Shown here in pieces: positions 1 to 8,074 of a stretch of DNA of 62,500 nt (its first letter is position 1; every line of letters starts with the position of its first letter). A model generated the notes under the pieces. It saw only the letters and a list, made by a program, of their open reading frames with translations. It was not told where the DNA came from and did not search any database. Position numbers and translations under genes: made by a program. The stretch is from positions 1 to 62,500 of the forward strand of contig NZ_CP022192.1 in the NCBI RefSeq assembly GCF_003111685.1. The letters run 5' to 3'. The DNA is from Alloyangia pacifica. Its GTDB lineage: Bacteria > Pseudomonadota > Alphaproteobacteria > Rhodobacterales > Rhodobacteraceae.

Positions 1-869
1 TCGTTGACGGTGATCTCGCTCGAGGCCCGCGCGGCGTCGAGCGCTTCGGCCGCGGTGGCCACCCAGGCCTCTTCGGTCTGCTTCGAGATCGCCTCGCCCT
101 TGACCGCGTCGAGCGCCTCCTTGGCCTCGGCCGAAAGCCCGTCGTAGACCGGCTTGTTCATCACCGTGTAGAAGGTCAGCCGCCCGAGGTTCGGCCCGGT
201 GGTGACGTTCGAGACCACTTCGCTGAGCTTGAAGTCCGACAGCACCGAGGCGCCGCTGACCAGACCGTCGATCAGCCCGGTCTGCAGGCCGTTGTAGACC
301 TGCGTCATCGGCAGCTGCACCGGGGTCGCGCCAAGCGCTTCCATGGCTTCGGCGGCGATCGAGCCGGCGACGCGGATCTTCAGACCCTTGAGATCCTCGG
401 GGCTGGTGACCGCCTTGTCCCGCATCATCAGGATGTTCGGCTCGGCGCCCCAGAGGGCGATCGCCTCGGTCATCGGGAACTCGGATTTAAGCTCACCCTC
501 GTAGGCGCGCCAGAGCGCGGCGTAGCCGGGCTCGTCCAGCGGCAGCGCGCCGGGCAATTCGAGGATCAGCGTCTTGGGGAACTGCGACGAGGTGTAGCCC
601 GGCAGCCCCCAGCCCATGTCCGCCGTGCCCTGCACGATGCGCACGTATTGGTCCGCGGGGCCCGCGCCAAGCTCGCCACCGTGGAAGGCGCGCAGCGTCA
701 CCGCCCCCGAGGTGCCCTCGTCGACCGCCTTGGCCAGCGGCTCGATCTGCGCGTCGGTGATGGTGTGGAACGGCGGTGCCCAGTTGGCGTATTTCAGCTC
801 CTGCGCGCCGACGGTGGTTGCCAGGGTGACGGCAAAAGCCGCCCCAAGGGTGACAGACGTGATCTTCAT
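1..869 (-). CDS. dctP: TRAP transporter substrate-binding protein, DctP family (3' end outside window)
   Basis: This is the periplasmic binding protein of a TRAP transporter, which captures an organic acid for a DctQ/DctM permease. The ATG at 867-869 follows a GGAGGAG ribosome site. A signal peptide of about 22 residues ends near TTVGA. The mature part has DctP-family features, including an LKGLKIRV stretch and a QLPMTQVYNGLQTGLIDG segment that carry the usual ligand-binding region. The C-terminus lies beyond base 1. It is the fourth gene of the leftward P450, ferredoxin, reductase operon, so it probably takes up the P450 substrate or a related acid. No permease genes are visible in the window; they may follow downstream. 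The ligand cannot be named from sequence. Confidence 0.9.
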   Translation of the reverse strand, partial: MKITSVTLGAAFAVTLATTVGAQELKYANWAPPFHTITDAQIEPLAKAVDEGTSGAVTLRAFHGGELGAGPADQYVRIVQGTADMGWGLPGYTSSQFPKTLILELPGALPLDEPGYAALWRAYEGELKSEFPMTEAIALWGAEPNILMMRDKAVTSPEDLKGLKIRVAGSIAAEAMEALGATPVQLPMTQVYNGLQTGLIDGLVSGASVLSDFKLSEVVSNVTTGPNLGRLTFYTVMNKPVYDGLSAEAKEALDAVKGEAISKQTEEAWVATAAEALDAARASSEITVN

Positions 870-901
870 GGTTCTCCTCCCGTTTGAACCTTTGTCTTCC
901 C

Positions 902-949
902 GGCGCCTGCCGCGTTTGGCAGGGCGCCTCTTGCCGCCGATCCGGCGGC
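902..949 (-). repeat. tandem hairpins between ferredoxin reductase and TRAP binding protein genes
   Basis: Two inverted repeats lie back to back in the 99-base gap. One has 7-base GCCGCCG/CGGCGGC arms at 933-939 and 943-949. The other is near 902-926, with GGCGCC(C)TGCC-type arms. Neither is followed by a clear U run on the minus strand. They could stabilise or separate the transcript ahead of the binding-protein gene. That role is inferred. Confidence 0.4.
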
Positions 950-968
950 GGAACGCGACCGCCGCCCC

Positions 969-2147
969 TCAGGCGGCGATGACTTCTCCCAGGGCCGCGA
1001 GGTCCGCCGAGGCGCCCGAGGCCAGCAGCCGACGTGCCTTCATGTGCACCCGGGCGTTGTTGACGGTCTCGACCGCGGCCAGTCCCCGGTCGTCGAACCG
1101 GGCAACAACCCCCTCGGTGACGACCTCCTCTGTCGCGCCCGGACCGGCGTAGCCGGCAATCTGCAATTTCTGGTCGCCCTGATCGGACCAGAACCAGGGC
1201 AGCGCGGCATAGTCCGCGGTCTCTCCCTTGGCGATCCGCGCGGCGATCAGCCGGGCGTGATCGGTGGCGGCCTGCACGCTCTCGAGCCGCAGCGGCGCGC
1301 CGGTGCGCGGGTCGGGGAAGCAAGCGCAGTCCCCGAGCGCGAAAATCGCCGGGTCCGACGTGCGCAGCCCCGCATCCACCGTCACGCCGTTGGCAGTGGC
1401 GAGCCCCGCCGCCTCGGCCAGCTCGCTGTTGGGGCACACCCCGGCGGCCAGCAGCACGACCTCCGCCGCCACATGCGATCCATCGGCCAATGTCACCCCT
1501 GCGGCATCCACGGCCACGGCGGGCTGCCCGAGGTGCAAGGCCACGCCCTGCGCCCGGTGCCAGCGCGCAAAATGCTCCGACATTGCCGGCGAGACGGCGC
1601 GGGCCATCAGCCGCGGCGCGGCCTCGATCACGCTGATCTCGTGGCCGAGCTTGCGTGCGACCGCGGCAAACTCGAGCCCGATGAAACCGCCGCCGATGAC
1701 CGCGATGCGCTGCGGGGAGGCCAGCACCATGCGCAGCGTCGCCGCGTCCTCCAGCGTGCGCAGGTCAAGCGCGCGCTCCAGCCCTGCGATCGGCGGCCGC
1801 AGGTTGCGCGTGCCGGTGGCGAGGATGAGCTGTTCATAAGGCAGACGCTGGGTGCCGCCCGGTCCGCTCAGCCGAACCTCGCGGGCCGCGCGGTCGATCT
1901 CCTCGGCGCGGGTCTGCGGCAGGTAGCGCACCTCTTTCGAGGTGAAGAAGCTCTCGGGCCGCAGCGCCAGCGCCTCGGCATTGCCCTCGAGCAAATAGGC
2001 CTTGGACAGCGGCGGGCGCTGGTAGGGCAGCCCCGGCTCGGCCCCGACCAGCGTCACCGGCCCGGCGTAGCCGCTCTGGCGCAGGCTGATCGCGGCCTGC
2101 AGACCGCCCTGCCCGGCCCCGAGGATCAGGACCCCCGGCTGGCTCAA
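969..2147 (-). CDS. NAD(P)H-dependent ferredoxin reductase (FAD) of a class I P450 system
   Basis: This flavoprotein passes electrons from NAD(P)H to the adjacent [2Fe-2S] ferredoxin for the P450. It belongs to the putidaredoxin reductase/rubredoxin reductase family of the pyridine nucleotide-disulfide oxidoreductases. An FAD Rossmann motif (LILGAGQGG) sits at residues 8-15, and a second NAD(P)-binding motif (IAVIGGGFIG) lies mid-protein. The FAD-contacting ALGDCACFPD segment is near the C-terminal third. The chosen start is a TTG at 2145-2147, which overlaps the ferredoxin stop in TTGA and gives about 392 residues, normal for the family. Longer in-frame readings run through the ferredoxin gene and were rejected. 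The overlap suggests coupled translation with the ferredoxin. Confidence 0.9.
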   Translation of the reverse strand: MSQPGVLILGAGQGGLQAAISLRQSGYAGPVTLVGAEPGLPYQRPPLSKAYLLEGNAEALALRPESFFTSKEVRYLPQTRAEEIDRAAREVRLSGPGGTQRLPYEQLILATGTRNLRPPIAGLERALDLRTLEDAATLRMVLASPQRIAVIGGGFIGLEFAAVARKLGHEISVIEAAPRLMARAVSPAMSEHFARWHRAQGVALHLGQPAVAVDAAGVTLADGSHVAAEVVLLAAGVCPNSELAEAAGLATANGVTVDAGLRTSDPAIFALGDCACFPDPRTGAPLRLESVQAATDHARLIAARIAKGETADYAALPWFWSDQGDQKLQIAGYAGPGATEEVVTEGVVARFDDRGLAAVETVNNARVHMKARRLLASGASADLAALGEVIAA

Positions 2148-2467
2148 AGCTGTTCCTCGGGCAGGTGCACCACCAGCCCGTCGAGCGACGGCTGCAGCTT
2201 GATCTGGCATGACAGGCGCGAGCGCTCTGTCACCTCGGCCGCGGCGCCCTCGAGCATATCCTCCTCGTCCGCCGAACGCTCCCCGGTACGCTCTGCCCAG
2301 GCGTCGTCGACGTAGCAGTGGCAGGTCGCGCACATCATCGAGCCGCCGCATTCACCGACGATCCCGTCGAGATCGTTCTGCACCGCCGCCTGCATGACGC
2401 TGGTGCCCTCCTCGGCCTCGATGGTGGTCGCACTTCCGTCCTGGGCGACGTAGGTCACCTTGATCAT
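2144..2467 (-). CDS. [2Fe-2S] ferredoxin (adrenodoxin/putidaredoxin type)
   Basis: A 107-residue electron carrier between the neighbouring reductase and P450. The four cluster ligands are visible as C40, C46, C49 and C87, in the C-x5-C-x2-C-x37-C spacing of vertebrate-type/putidaredoxin ferredoxins. The ECGGSMMCATCHCYV stretch contains the first three. The acidic segment DEEDML before the last cysteine is the usual partner-binding helix. An AGGAGGAG ribosome site precedes the ATG. The gene starts 34 bases after the P450 stop and its stop overlaps the reductase start, so all three are one transcription unit. Confidence 0.95.
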   Translation of the reverse strand: MIKVTYVAQDGSATTIEAEEGTSVMQAAVQNDLDGIVGECGGSMMCATCHCYVDDAWAERTGERSADEEDMLEGAAAEVTERSRLSCQIKLQPSLDGLVVHLPEEQL

Positions 2468-2501
2468 CTGTTTCTCCTCCTTGATTTGCGCCCTGCCGGG
2501 C

Positions 2502-3677
2502 TCAGTTCAGCACGACCGGCAGGTTGATCGGTCCGCGGAAGCCGAAGCCCTTCCAGACCACCGCCTCCGGGTCCGGCAGCGTCATGTTCGGGAAGCGGTC
2601 GAACAGCATGGGCAGGATGATCTTGCCCACCGTCCGCCGCGCCACATGCGCGCCGGCGCAATGGTGCGGGCCGTTGCCGAATGCCTGATGCGGGTTCTTG
2701 TCACGGAAGACGAAGAAATTCTCGCCGTCCTCGTAGATCTCCTCGTCGCGGTTGGCCGAGGCCTGGACGGTCATCACCGTGTCGCCCTTGAGGATGTCGT
2801 AGCCGCCCAGCTCGGTGTCCTCGAGCGCCCGGCGCGAGCTGACCTGGATCGGCGCGACCCAGCGGATGCCTTCCTCGAAGGCCTTGTCCCAGGCGTCCTG
2901 CGCACGCACCTCGGCGAGCTGGTCCGGGTTGGTCAGCAACCCGTAGAGGATTGTCGCCAGCGCGTCGCGCGGCTCGTTGATACCGCCGCCGATGGCGATC
3001 TTGATGTTGGAATAGATCTGGCTCATCGGGATCGGATCGTCGGCGTTGAGCATGACCGAAAAGGCCGAGCCGTCGGGCTCGGCGCGGCGCTTGGGCTCGA
3101 GCGCGGCAAAAAGCGCGTCCATCTCGTCGTTGGCCGCATCCGAGGCGGCAAAGAGCTCGGGCTTCCAGCCGAAGTTGCCGGCGCCGTCGATCAGCACCTG
3201 CGACCAGCGCTGCATCTGCTCGTCATTCGCCTCGGGGATGCCGAGGATATGCGCGAGGATGCGCGCCGCCAGCGGCCCGCAGAGTTCCGAGAAGAGATCC
3301 ACCGTCTCGCCACGCGGCAAGCGCCCGACATAATCCTCGGCCATCTGCTCGTAGAGCGGGCCCCAGTCGGTCTTGATCATCTTCGGGGTCAGCGACTTGG
3401 AAATCGCCTTGCGTTCGACGAAGTGATCCTGCCCGTCCTTGCGCATCAGCGTGTGCGCGCGGAAGGCCGGCTTCATCGGCGTGTGCGGATCATCGCTGCT
3501 GAACAGCTCGGGGTTTTCCTTCACGGCCTTGGTCAGCGCCGCCTTGGTCAGCAGGGTGCGGCCGGTCGCCGCGACCCGCAGCACGGGGCTTTCGGCCCGC
3601 AGCCTGCGGTAGATCGGATAGGGATCCGAACTCAATTGATCGAGCGTAATCGCTTCGTCGAGCGGTGCTAGCGCCAT
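2502..3677 (-). CDS. cytochrome P450 with Asn-Glu in place of the I-helix acid-alcohol pair
   Basis: A soluble bacterial P450 of 391 residues, first gene of an operon that supplies its own electron-transfer partners. The haem motif FGNGPHHCAG gives the axial thiolate C340. The K-helix ExxR is E269/R272. The I-helix reads GGGINEPRD at 230-238. A gapless alignment with P450cam, anchored on the downstream NP/SP, puts N234 and E235 where P450cam has D251 and T252. The normal proton-relay pair is therefore replaced. The start ATG follows GGGAGGAG. The substrate is unknown; the TRAP binding protein in the operon suggests a small organic (perhaps aromatic) acid. The CYP family could not be assigned without a search. 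Confidence 0.93.
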   Translation of the reverse strand: MALAPLDEAITLDQLSSDPYPIYRRLRAESPVLRVAATGRTLLTKAALTKAVKENPELFSSDDPHTPMKPAFRAHTLMRKDGQDHFVERKAISKSLTPKMIKTDWGPLYEQMAEDYVGRLPRGETVDLFSELCGPLAARILAHILGIPEANDEQMQRWSQVLIDGAGNFGWKPELFAASDAANDEMDALFAALEPKRRAEPDGSAFSVMLNADDPIPMSQIYSNIKIAIGGGINEPRDALATILYGLLTNPDQLAEVRAQDAWDKAFEEGIRWVAPIQVSSRRALEDTELGGYDILKGDTVMTVQASANRDEEIYEDGENFFVFRDKNPHQAFGNGPHHCAGAHVARRTVGKIILPMLFDRFPNMTLPDPEAVVWKGFGFRGPINLPVVLN

Positions 3678-3757
3678 AAACTCCTCCCAAAGCTCTCCTC
3701 CGGCAGCTGAATAGAAGACGGGGGCTTGCCGAGCAATGCGATGGAATGATTAACTCC

Positions 3758-3774
3758 CATCAAATTATTTGATG
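3758..3774. promoter_or_regulatory. 17-bp perfect palindrome, candidate LysR operator (ATC-N9-GAT)
   Basis: CATCAAATTATTTGATG is a perfect 8+1+8 inverted repeat in the divergent P450/LysR promoter region. It contains T-N11-A, the LysR-family core, and more exactly ATC-N9-GAT, the arrangement known from NodD boxes. It covers the alternative TTG (3769) and ATG (3772) starts of the LysR gene, which favours the GTG at 3802 as the true start. The role is inferred from position and symmetry. Confidence 0.6.
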
Positions 3775-3801
3775 CACATCCCCCGACCCCCAGGAGAGCC
3801 C

Positions 3802-4704
3802 GTGCCGTCCGCCCCGCCAAACCCGGCAAGCATCGATTTCGCCGCCCTGAACCTGCTGCGCGTGGTGCATGAGCTCGGATCCTTCACCGCTGCCGCCGAG
3901 AAGCTGAACGTCAATCAATCCGCTGTGAGCTACACCATCGCCAAGCTGCGCGCCTGTTTCCAGGACCCGCTCTTCGTGCGCGAGGGCGGCCAGCAGGTGG
4001 CCACCGAGCGCTGCGAGGATATCCTCGCGCGGTCGCTGCAGATGCTCGGGATGCTCGACGAAATGCTGCAGCCCGATGCCTTTGAACCGGCACAGGCGCA
4101 GCAGAACGTGACCATCGCCTGCAACTACTACGAGCGGGTGCTGCTGATCCCCGGCATCATAAGCGCAATCCGGCGGCAGGCGCCGGGGATGACGGTGAAG
4201 GTGATCAGCTCGCTGGGGGACGGGCACCTGCGGCTGCTACGGCGCGAGGCAGACGTGCTGATCGGCCCCTTTGCCCGCGCCGAGTCGGGCTTCCATTCGC
4301 GCCGCCTCTATTCCGAGGAATACGCCTGCCTGATGGATGCCGCGCATCCGAGCGCCGAGGCGAGGCTCGACGCCGCCAGCTACCTGTCGCTGAACCACGT
4401 GCTGATCGACTACGGCGCGGGCTGGCAGTCAGCCTACCTGCGTGAGCTGGAAGCCGCGGGACACAGGCTCCTGCCGACCATCACCGCGCCCAGCCCCGCC
4501 GGTCTGGGCACGCTGATCTCGGGCTCGGACCTCGTGGCCACTATCCCGCGCCGGCTCGGCGAGCGGAATTTCGAGGAGCTCAAGGTGACCGACTGCCCCT
4601 TCCCGGGGGCCTTCGACGTCTCGCTGGTCTGGGCCGCGCATACCAATGCCTCGGCGATGCACCGCTGGCTGCGCGATCTCATCTGGACCGCCTGTCGCAG
4701 CTGA
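3802..4704 (+). CDS. LysR-family transcriptional regulator
   Basis: A 300-residue LysR regulator. The N-terminal winged helix-turn-helix includes LNLLRVVHELGSFTAAAEKLNVNQSAVSYTIAKLR, followed by the substrate-binding domain. The GTG at 3802 was chosen because an AGGAGAG ribosome site lies just upstream and the family is usually about 300 residues. The upstream TTG (3769) and ATG (3772) fall inside a perfect palindrome that looks like an operator. The gene is divergent from the P450 operon and is the obvious candidate to control it, probably with the substrate or an intermediate as co-inducer. That assignment is inference from position. Confidence 0.9.
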   Translation: MPSAPPNPASIDFAALNLLRVVHELGSFTAAAEKLNVNQSAVSYTIAKLRACFQDPLFVREGGQQVATERCEDILARSLQMLGMLDEMLQPDAFEPAQAQQNVTIACNYYERVLLIPGIISAIRRQAPGMTVKVISSLGDGHLRLLRREADVLIGPFARAESGFHSRRLYSEEYACLMDAAHPSAEARLDAASYLSLNHVLIDYGAGWQSAYLRELEAAGHRLLPTITAPSPAGLGTLISGSDLVATIPRRLGERNFEELKVTDCPFPGAFDVSLVWAAHTNASAMHRWLRDLIWTACRS

Positions 4705-4719
4705 GGGCAGCACCGGGCG

Positions 4720-5265
4720 TCAGGCCGCGTCGGCGCTCCAGACGGTCCAGCCCTCGCGGGTTCCGCGCCCGAAAAGCTCGAGGAACGGGCCCCAGCTGCA
4801 GCGCTCGATGAGCCCGTATTGCGCGTCGGGCTTCTGCGCCAGCGCCGGATCGCCCCCCGCGTCGGGCTGGAGGAAGTTCACCGTGCTGCGCGCGGGCGCC
4901 AGGGTCCGCACGTTCTTGCCCCGAATGCCGAAGAGCAGAAGCGCGGTGGCGTCGGTGAAAATCTCCGGCCCCTCCTCGCCCTGGATGTCCGATGACTTCT
5001 GCCAGACGATGTTGCTGGTGTACTTGAACCCCCAGGACCGCAGCAGGCTCATCCCCTCGGGCAGTCGCGCGTTGGGCACCCACAGATAGCAATGCGCGCG
5101 GTCGTCCATGTGCTCTGCCACCGGCAGCGCGCAGAGCTCCTCGAACGCGCCCCCGCCAAGGCTCTCGGCTGGGCGATCCCGGAACGGATCGGCAAGGACG
5201 CATCCGAATTTCTGCCCTTCGAGGAAGGCGTTCAACTGGGTCGCGGCGCGCGCAGAGTCATCCAT
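4720..5265 (-). CDS. MT-A70-family methyltransferase homologue with degenerate catalytic motif
   Basis: A 181-residue protein with the MT-A70 fold pattern of N6-adenine methyltransferases. It has a LPVAEHMDDRAHCYLWVPNARL segment (about 49-68), SWGFKYTSNIVWQK (77-90) and the C-terminal GPFLELFGR...GW block (159-173). The catalytic DPPW tetrad expected after the first strand reads D26-P27-F28-R29 instead, so the essential second Pro and the Trp are lost. It may be inactive, or a binding or regulatory relative. It is convergent with the LysR gene and sits alone, 225 bases downstream of the LacI gene on the same strand, with no helicase, nuclease or phage genes nearby. The ribosome site is weak. 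Confidence 0.75.
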   Translation of the reverse strand: MDDSARAATQLNAFLEGQKFGCVLADPFRDRPAESLGGGAFEELCALPVAEHMDDRAHCYLWVPNARLPEGMSLLRSWGFKYTSNIVWQKSSDIQGEEGPEIFTDATALLLFGIRGKNVRTLAPARSTVNFLQPDAGGDPALAQKPDAQYGLIERCSWGPFLELFGRGTREGWTVWSADAA

Positions 5266-5490
5266 CGGTCATGTCCTTGTTTCGCAGCCCCGGTATCTTG
5301 GGAATGGCCCGGAAAGTCGACCCTTGATCCACCGCGACACCGCGTCCGGCGGGCACCGGCTGTCGGACTGCTGCAAGGAGGCTGCACCTTCGGCGCACGC
5401 GGTGCCGCGCAGGATATCGGGCGCCTGCCCCTGCGCAGCCTCGCCGACCCGATGGACGTATTGGGAGCCCCGGGGCCCGGGGCCCAACGG

Positions 5491-6537
5491 TCACGCCGAC
5501 CGGCGCCCGACGATCTCGAAGCCAAGGTCGATGACCGAGGCACCGCCGTCCGCCCCCTGAAGCCGTGCCAGCATGGCCTGCGCGGCGGCCCGGCCAAAGG
5601 CCGCCATGTCGACGCGCACCGTGGTGATGCCCGGCTCGACCGTGGCGGCAAACTCCTGGTCGCCGAAGCCGATCACCGCGATCTGCCCCGGCACGTCGAG
5701 CCCCTGTGCCTGCGCCTCGATCAGAACGCCGTGCGCGAGCAGATCCGACGAGCAATGCACCACGCCGCCGGAGAAGCCCTGATCGAGCAGCCCGCGCAGC
5801 CCGGCGCGTCCATTGGCCAGCGAGGCCTGCGCCTCGAAGAGCATCTTCGAGACCGGCGCGCCGCCGCTGCGCTCCCATTCGCGCGCGAAAGCCTCGCTGC
5901 GCCGCCGGGCGCGCTCGTCGCCGGCCGAGACCACGCCCGCCTGCGAATAGCCCTTGCGGCGGGCGTATTCGGCGGCGGCCCGTCCGGTCTCGGCGTGGTT
6001 GAACCCAACGCAGAAATCGATCGGGCTGTCGGTGATGTCCCAGACCTCGGCCACCGGGATCTCGGCGCCGAGCAGCATCCGCCGGGCCTGCGCGCTGTGG
6101 TGGATGCCGGTCAGGAACATCGCGTCGGGTCGCCGCGACAGATGCGCGGCGATGAGCTTTTCCTCGTCCTCGGGGCCGAACCCCGTCTCGGACAGCAGGA
6201 TCTGGTAGCCCGCTTCGCGCATCTCCTCGGAGAAGGCCTTGACCATCGAGGAATAGACGATGTTGGTGATCGAGGGCACCAGCGCCGAGATCAGCATCGA
6301 CTTGCTGGAGGCCAGCGCCCCGGCCAGCGCGTTGGGCACGAAGCCGGTCTGGGCGATGGCTTCCTGGATCTTTGCCATGGTCGCGGGGGAGACCTTTGAG
6401 GGATCCGACAGCGCGCGCGACACCGTCACCTGACTGACACCAGCCAGCCGTCCCACCGTCTCCATGGTGACGCCGCGGCCCTGGCCCTTGCGGGCGGCCC
6501 GCGGCTTTTTCGCTTGATCTTCGTTCATCGCGCGCAT
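5491..6537 (-). CDS. LacI-family transcriptional regulator (GntR-like subgroup)
   Basis: A repressor with an N-terminal LacI helix-turn-helix (VTMETVGRLAGVSQVTVSRALS, with the hinge region through SKVSPATMAKI...GFVPNALAGALAS) and a periplasmic-binding-protein-like sensor domain of about 280 residues. It is the last gene of the leftward tctCBA-lacI unit. Two LacI-type operators with a central CG lie in the tctC/dehydratase promoter region and are its likely targets. The effector is probably the substrate of the neighbouring dehydratase or transporter. The ATG at 6537 was used; another ATG at 6528 is possible, and a TTG at 6564 is unlikely. Confidence 0.9.
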   Translation of the reverse strand: MRAMNEDQAKKPRAARKGQGRGVTMETVGRLAGVSQVTVSRALSDPSKVSPATMAKIQEAIAQTGFVPNALAGALASSKSMLISALVPSITNIVYSSMVKAFSEEMREAGYQILLSETGFGPEDEEKLIAAHLSRRPDAMFLTGIHHSAQARRMLLGAEIPVAEVWDITDSPIDFCVGFNHAETGRAAAEYARRKGYSQAGVVSAGDERARRRSEAFAREWERSGGAPVSKMLFEAQASLANGRAGLRGLLDQGFSGGVVHCSSDLLAHGVLIEAQAQGLDVPGQIAVIGFGDQEFAATVEPGITTVRVDMAAFGRAAAQAMLARLQGADGGASVIDLGFEIVGRRSA

Positions 6538-6567
6538 CTTCGGTCCAGCCGCTGGCGGGCGCAAGCC

Positions 6568-8064
6568 TCAGACGGGCTCTTCCGCGATCTGACGGTTCTT
6601 TTTCGCCATCAGCACGGCCCCGGCCACCGAGCCGATGATCAGCACCCACAGCAGCACCGCGATCCAGCTCTTGGTGAAGAAGATGGTGACATCGCCGAAG
6701 CTCTCGAGGCTCTTGACGAAATAGATCTCTGCCGAGGGCCCGAGGATGAAGCCGATGATGAAGGGCGCCACCTCGAGCCGCAGCTTGGTGAAGAGCCAGC
6801 CCAGCACCCCGAAGATCAGCAGCGTCCAGACGTCGAACATGATGCCGTAGTTGATCGTATAGGCCCCAATCACGCACATCATCAGGATCACCGGGAACAG
6901 GATATGCTTGGGGATGGTCACCACCAGCGCGAAGTAGCGGATGGCGAAGTACATCATGGCGAACATGGCAAGATTGGCGATCAGCATGGCGATGATCATC
7001 GCGTCCCATGTGCCGGGGTTGTTGCCGATGAACAGCGGGCCGACCTGGATCCCCTGCAGGGTGAAGGCACCGATCAGCAGCGCCGTGGTGGAATCCCCGG
7101 GGATGCCCAGCGACAGCAGCGGCACCAGCGCGCCCCCCGTCAGACCGTTGTTGCCCGCCTCCGAGGCGATGATGCCGCCGGGCTCGCCCTTGCCGAAGCG
7201 CTCGGGGGTCTTCGAGAAGGTCTTGGCGTTGGTGTAGCTGATGATCGAGGCGGCCGAGCCGCCGACGCCGGGCAGGATGCCGACGAAGGTGCCGATCAGC
7301 GACGAGCGCAGGAGATTGATGCTCTGCCCCCGGAACACGCCAAAGGAAAAGCGCGCGTGTCTGCCGACGTTGATGTCCTTCGACGAATGGCCTTTCGGAA
7401 CGCCGATCTCCGCCTGCTCGAGGATCGCGGCAAGACCGAAGAGCCCGATCAGCACCGGCAGGAGGGAAAAGCCGCTCTCGAGCCAGTATTCGGTGCCCGG
7501 CGGCACGAGGCGCAGGTTGCCGTTGCCACCGTCCGAGATGTCGTAGGTTCCGATCAGCGCCACGAAGATGCCCAGCACCCCCGAGAAGATGCCGAGCAGC
7601 ATGTCCGACGAGAGCGCCGCCATGACGGTGAGCGCGAAGAAGATAATCAGGAACTTCTCGACGTAGGAGAACTTGATGGCAAAATCGGCCAGCGTCGGCG
7701 CGAAGAGGTCGAGCACCAGCAGCGAGACCAGCCCCCCGACCAGCGATGCGACGATGCCGATGCGCAGCGCCTTCTCTCCCTCGCCCTTCTGCGCCATGGG
7801 ATAGCCGTCGAAGGTTGTGGTGATCGAGCTTGGCGTGCCGGGGATGCCCAGCAGGATGGCGGGCACCAGCCCGCCCGAGATGCCCCCGACGTAGAGCCCA
7901 AGCAGCAGCGCCAGCCCGTTCTCGAGGCCCAGCGAATAGGTCAGCGGCAGGCAGACGGCGACAGCCATGGTCGCGGTCATGCCGGGGATCGCGCCGAAGA
8001 TGATGCCGACCAGCGTGCCGCCGACGATCAGCGACACGAAAAGAGGCGTGAGGATCTCGAACAT
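6568..8064 (-). CDS. tctA: tripartite tricarboxylate transporter, large permease TctA
   Basis: A 498-residue inner-membrane permease of the TTT family, which moves di- and tricarboxylates or sugar acids delivered by TctC using an ion gradient. It is strongly hydrophobic with about a dozen membrane spans. It has family-typical repeats: IIFGAIPGMTATMAVAV near residue 25 and FVGILPGVGGSAASIIS in the second half. Glycine-rich GIPGTPSS and LGIPGDSTTALL loops complete the two-fold pattern. It lies 10 bases after tctB and just before lacI. The substrate is not determinable from sequence. Confidence 0.93.
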   Translation of the reverse strand: MFEILTPLFVSLIVGGTLVGIIFGAIPGMTATMAVAVCLPLTYSLGLENGLALLLGLYVGGISGGLVPAILLGIPGTPSSITTTFDGYPMAQKGEGEKALRIGIVASLVGGLVSLLVLDLFAPTLADFAIKFSYVEKFLIIFFALTVMAALSSDMLLGIFSGVLGIFVALIGTYDISDGGNGNLRLVPPGTEYWLESGFSLLPVLIGLFGLAAILEQAEIGVPKGHSSKDINVGRHARFSFGVFRGQSINLLRSSLIGTFVGILPGVGGSAASIISYTNAKTFSKTPERFGKGEPGGIIASEAGNNGLTGGALVPLLSLGIPGDSTTALLIGAFTLQGIQVGPLFIGNNPGTWDAMIIAMLIANLAMFAMMYFAIRYFALVVTIPKHILFPVILMMCVIGAYTINYGIMFDVWTLLIFGVLGWLFTKLRLEVAPFIIGFILGPSAEIYFVKSLESFGDVTIFFTKSWIAVLLWVLIIGSVAGAVLMAKKNRQIAEEPV

Positions 8065-8074
8065 GAGGGCTCCC

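Noticed and set aside
3769..3774. Upstream TTG/ATG as the LysR gene start
   Set aside because: They fall inside a perfect operator-like palindrome and lack a ribosome site; the GTG at 3802 has AGGAGAG and gives the usual length.
5266..5490. Possible small gene between the MT-A70 homologue and the LacI gene
   Set aside because: Frames here have no ribosome site and give compositionally biased peptides; only GC-rich repeats such as GGGGCCCGGGGCCC are visible.
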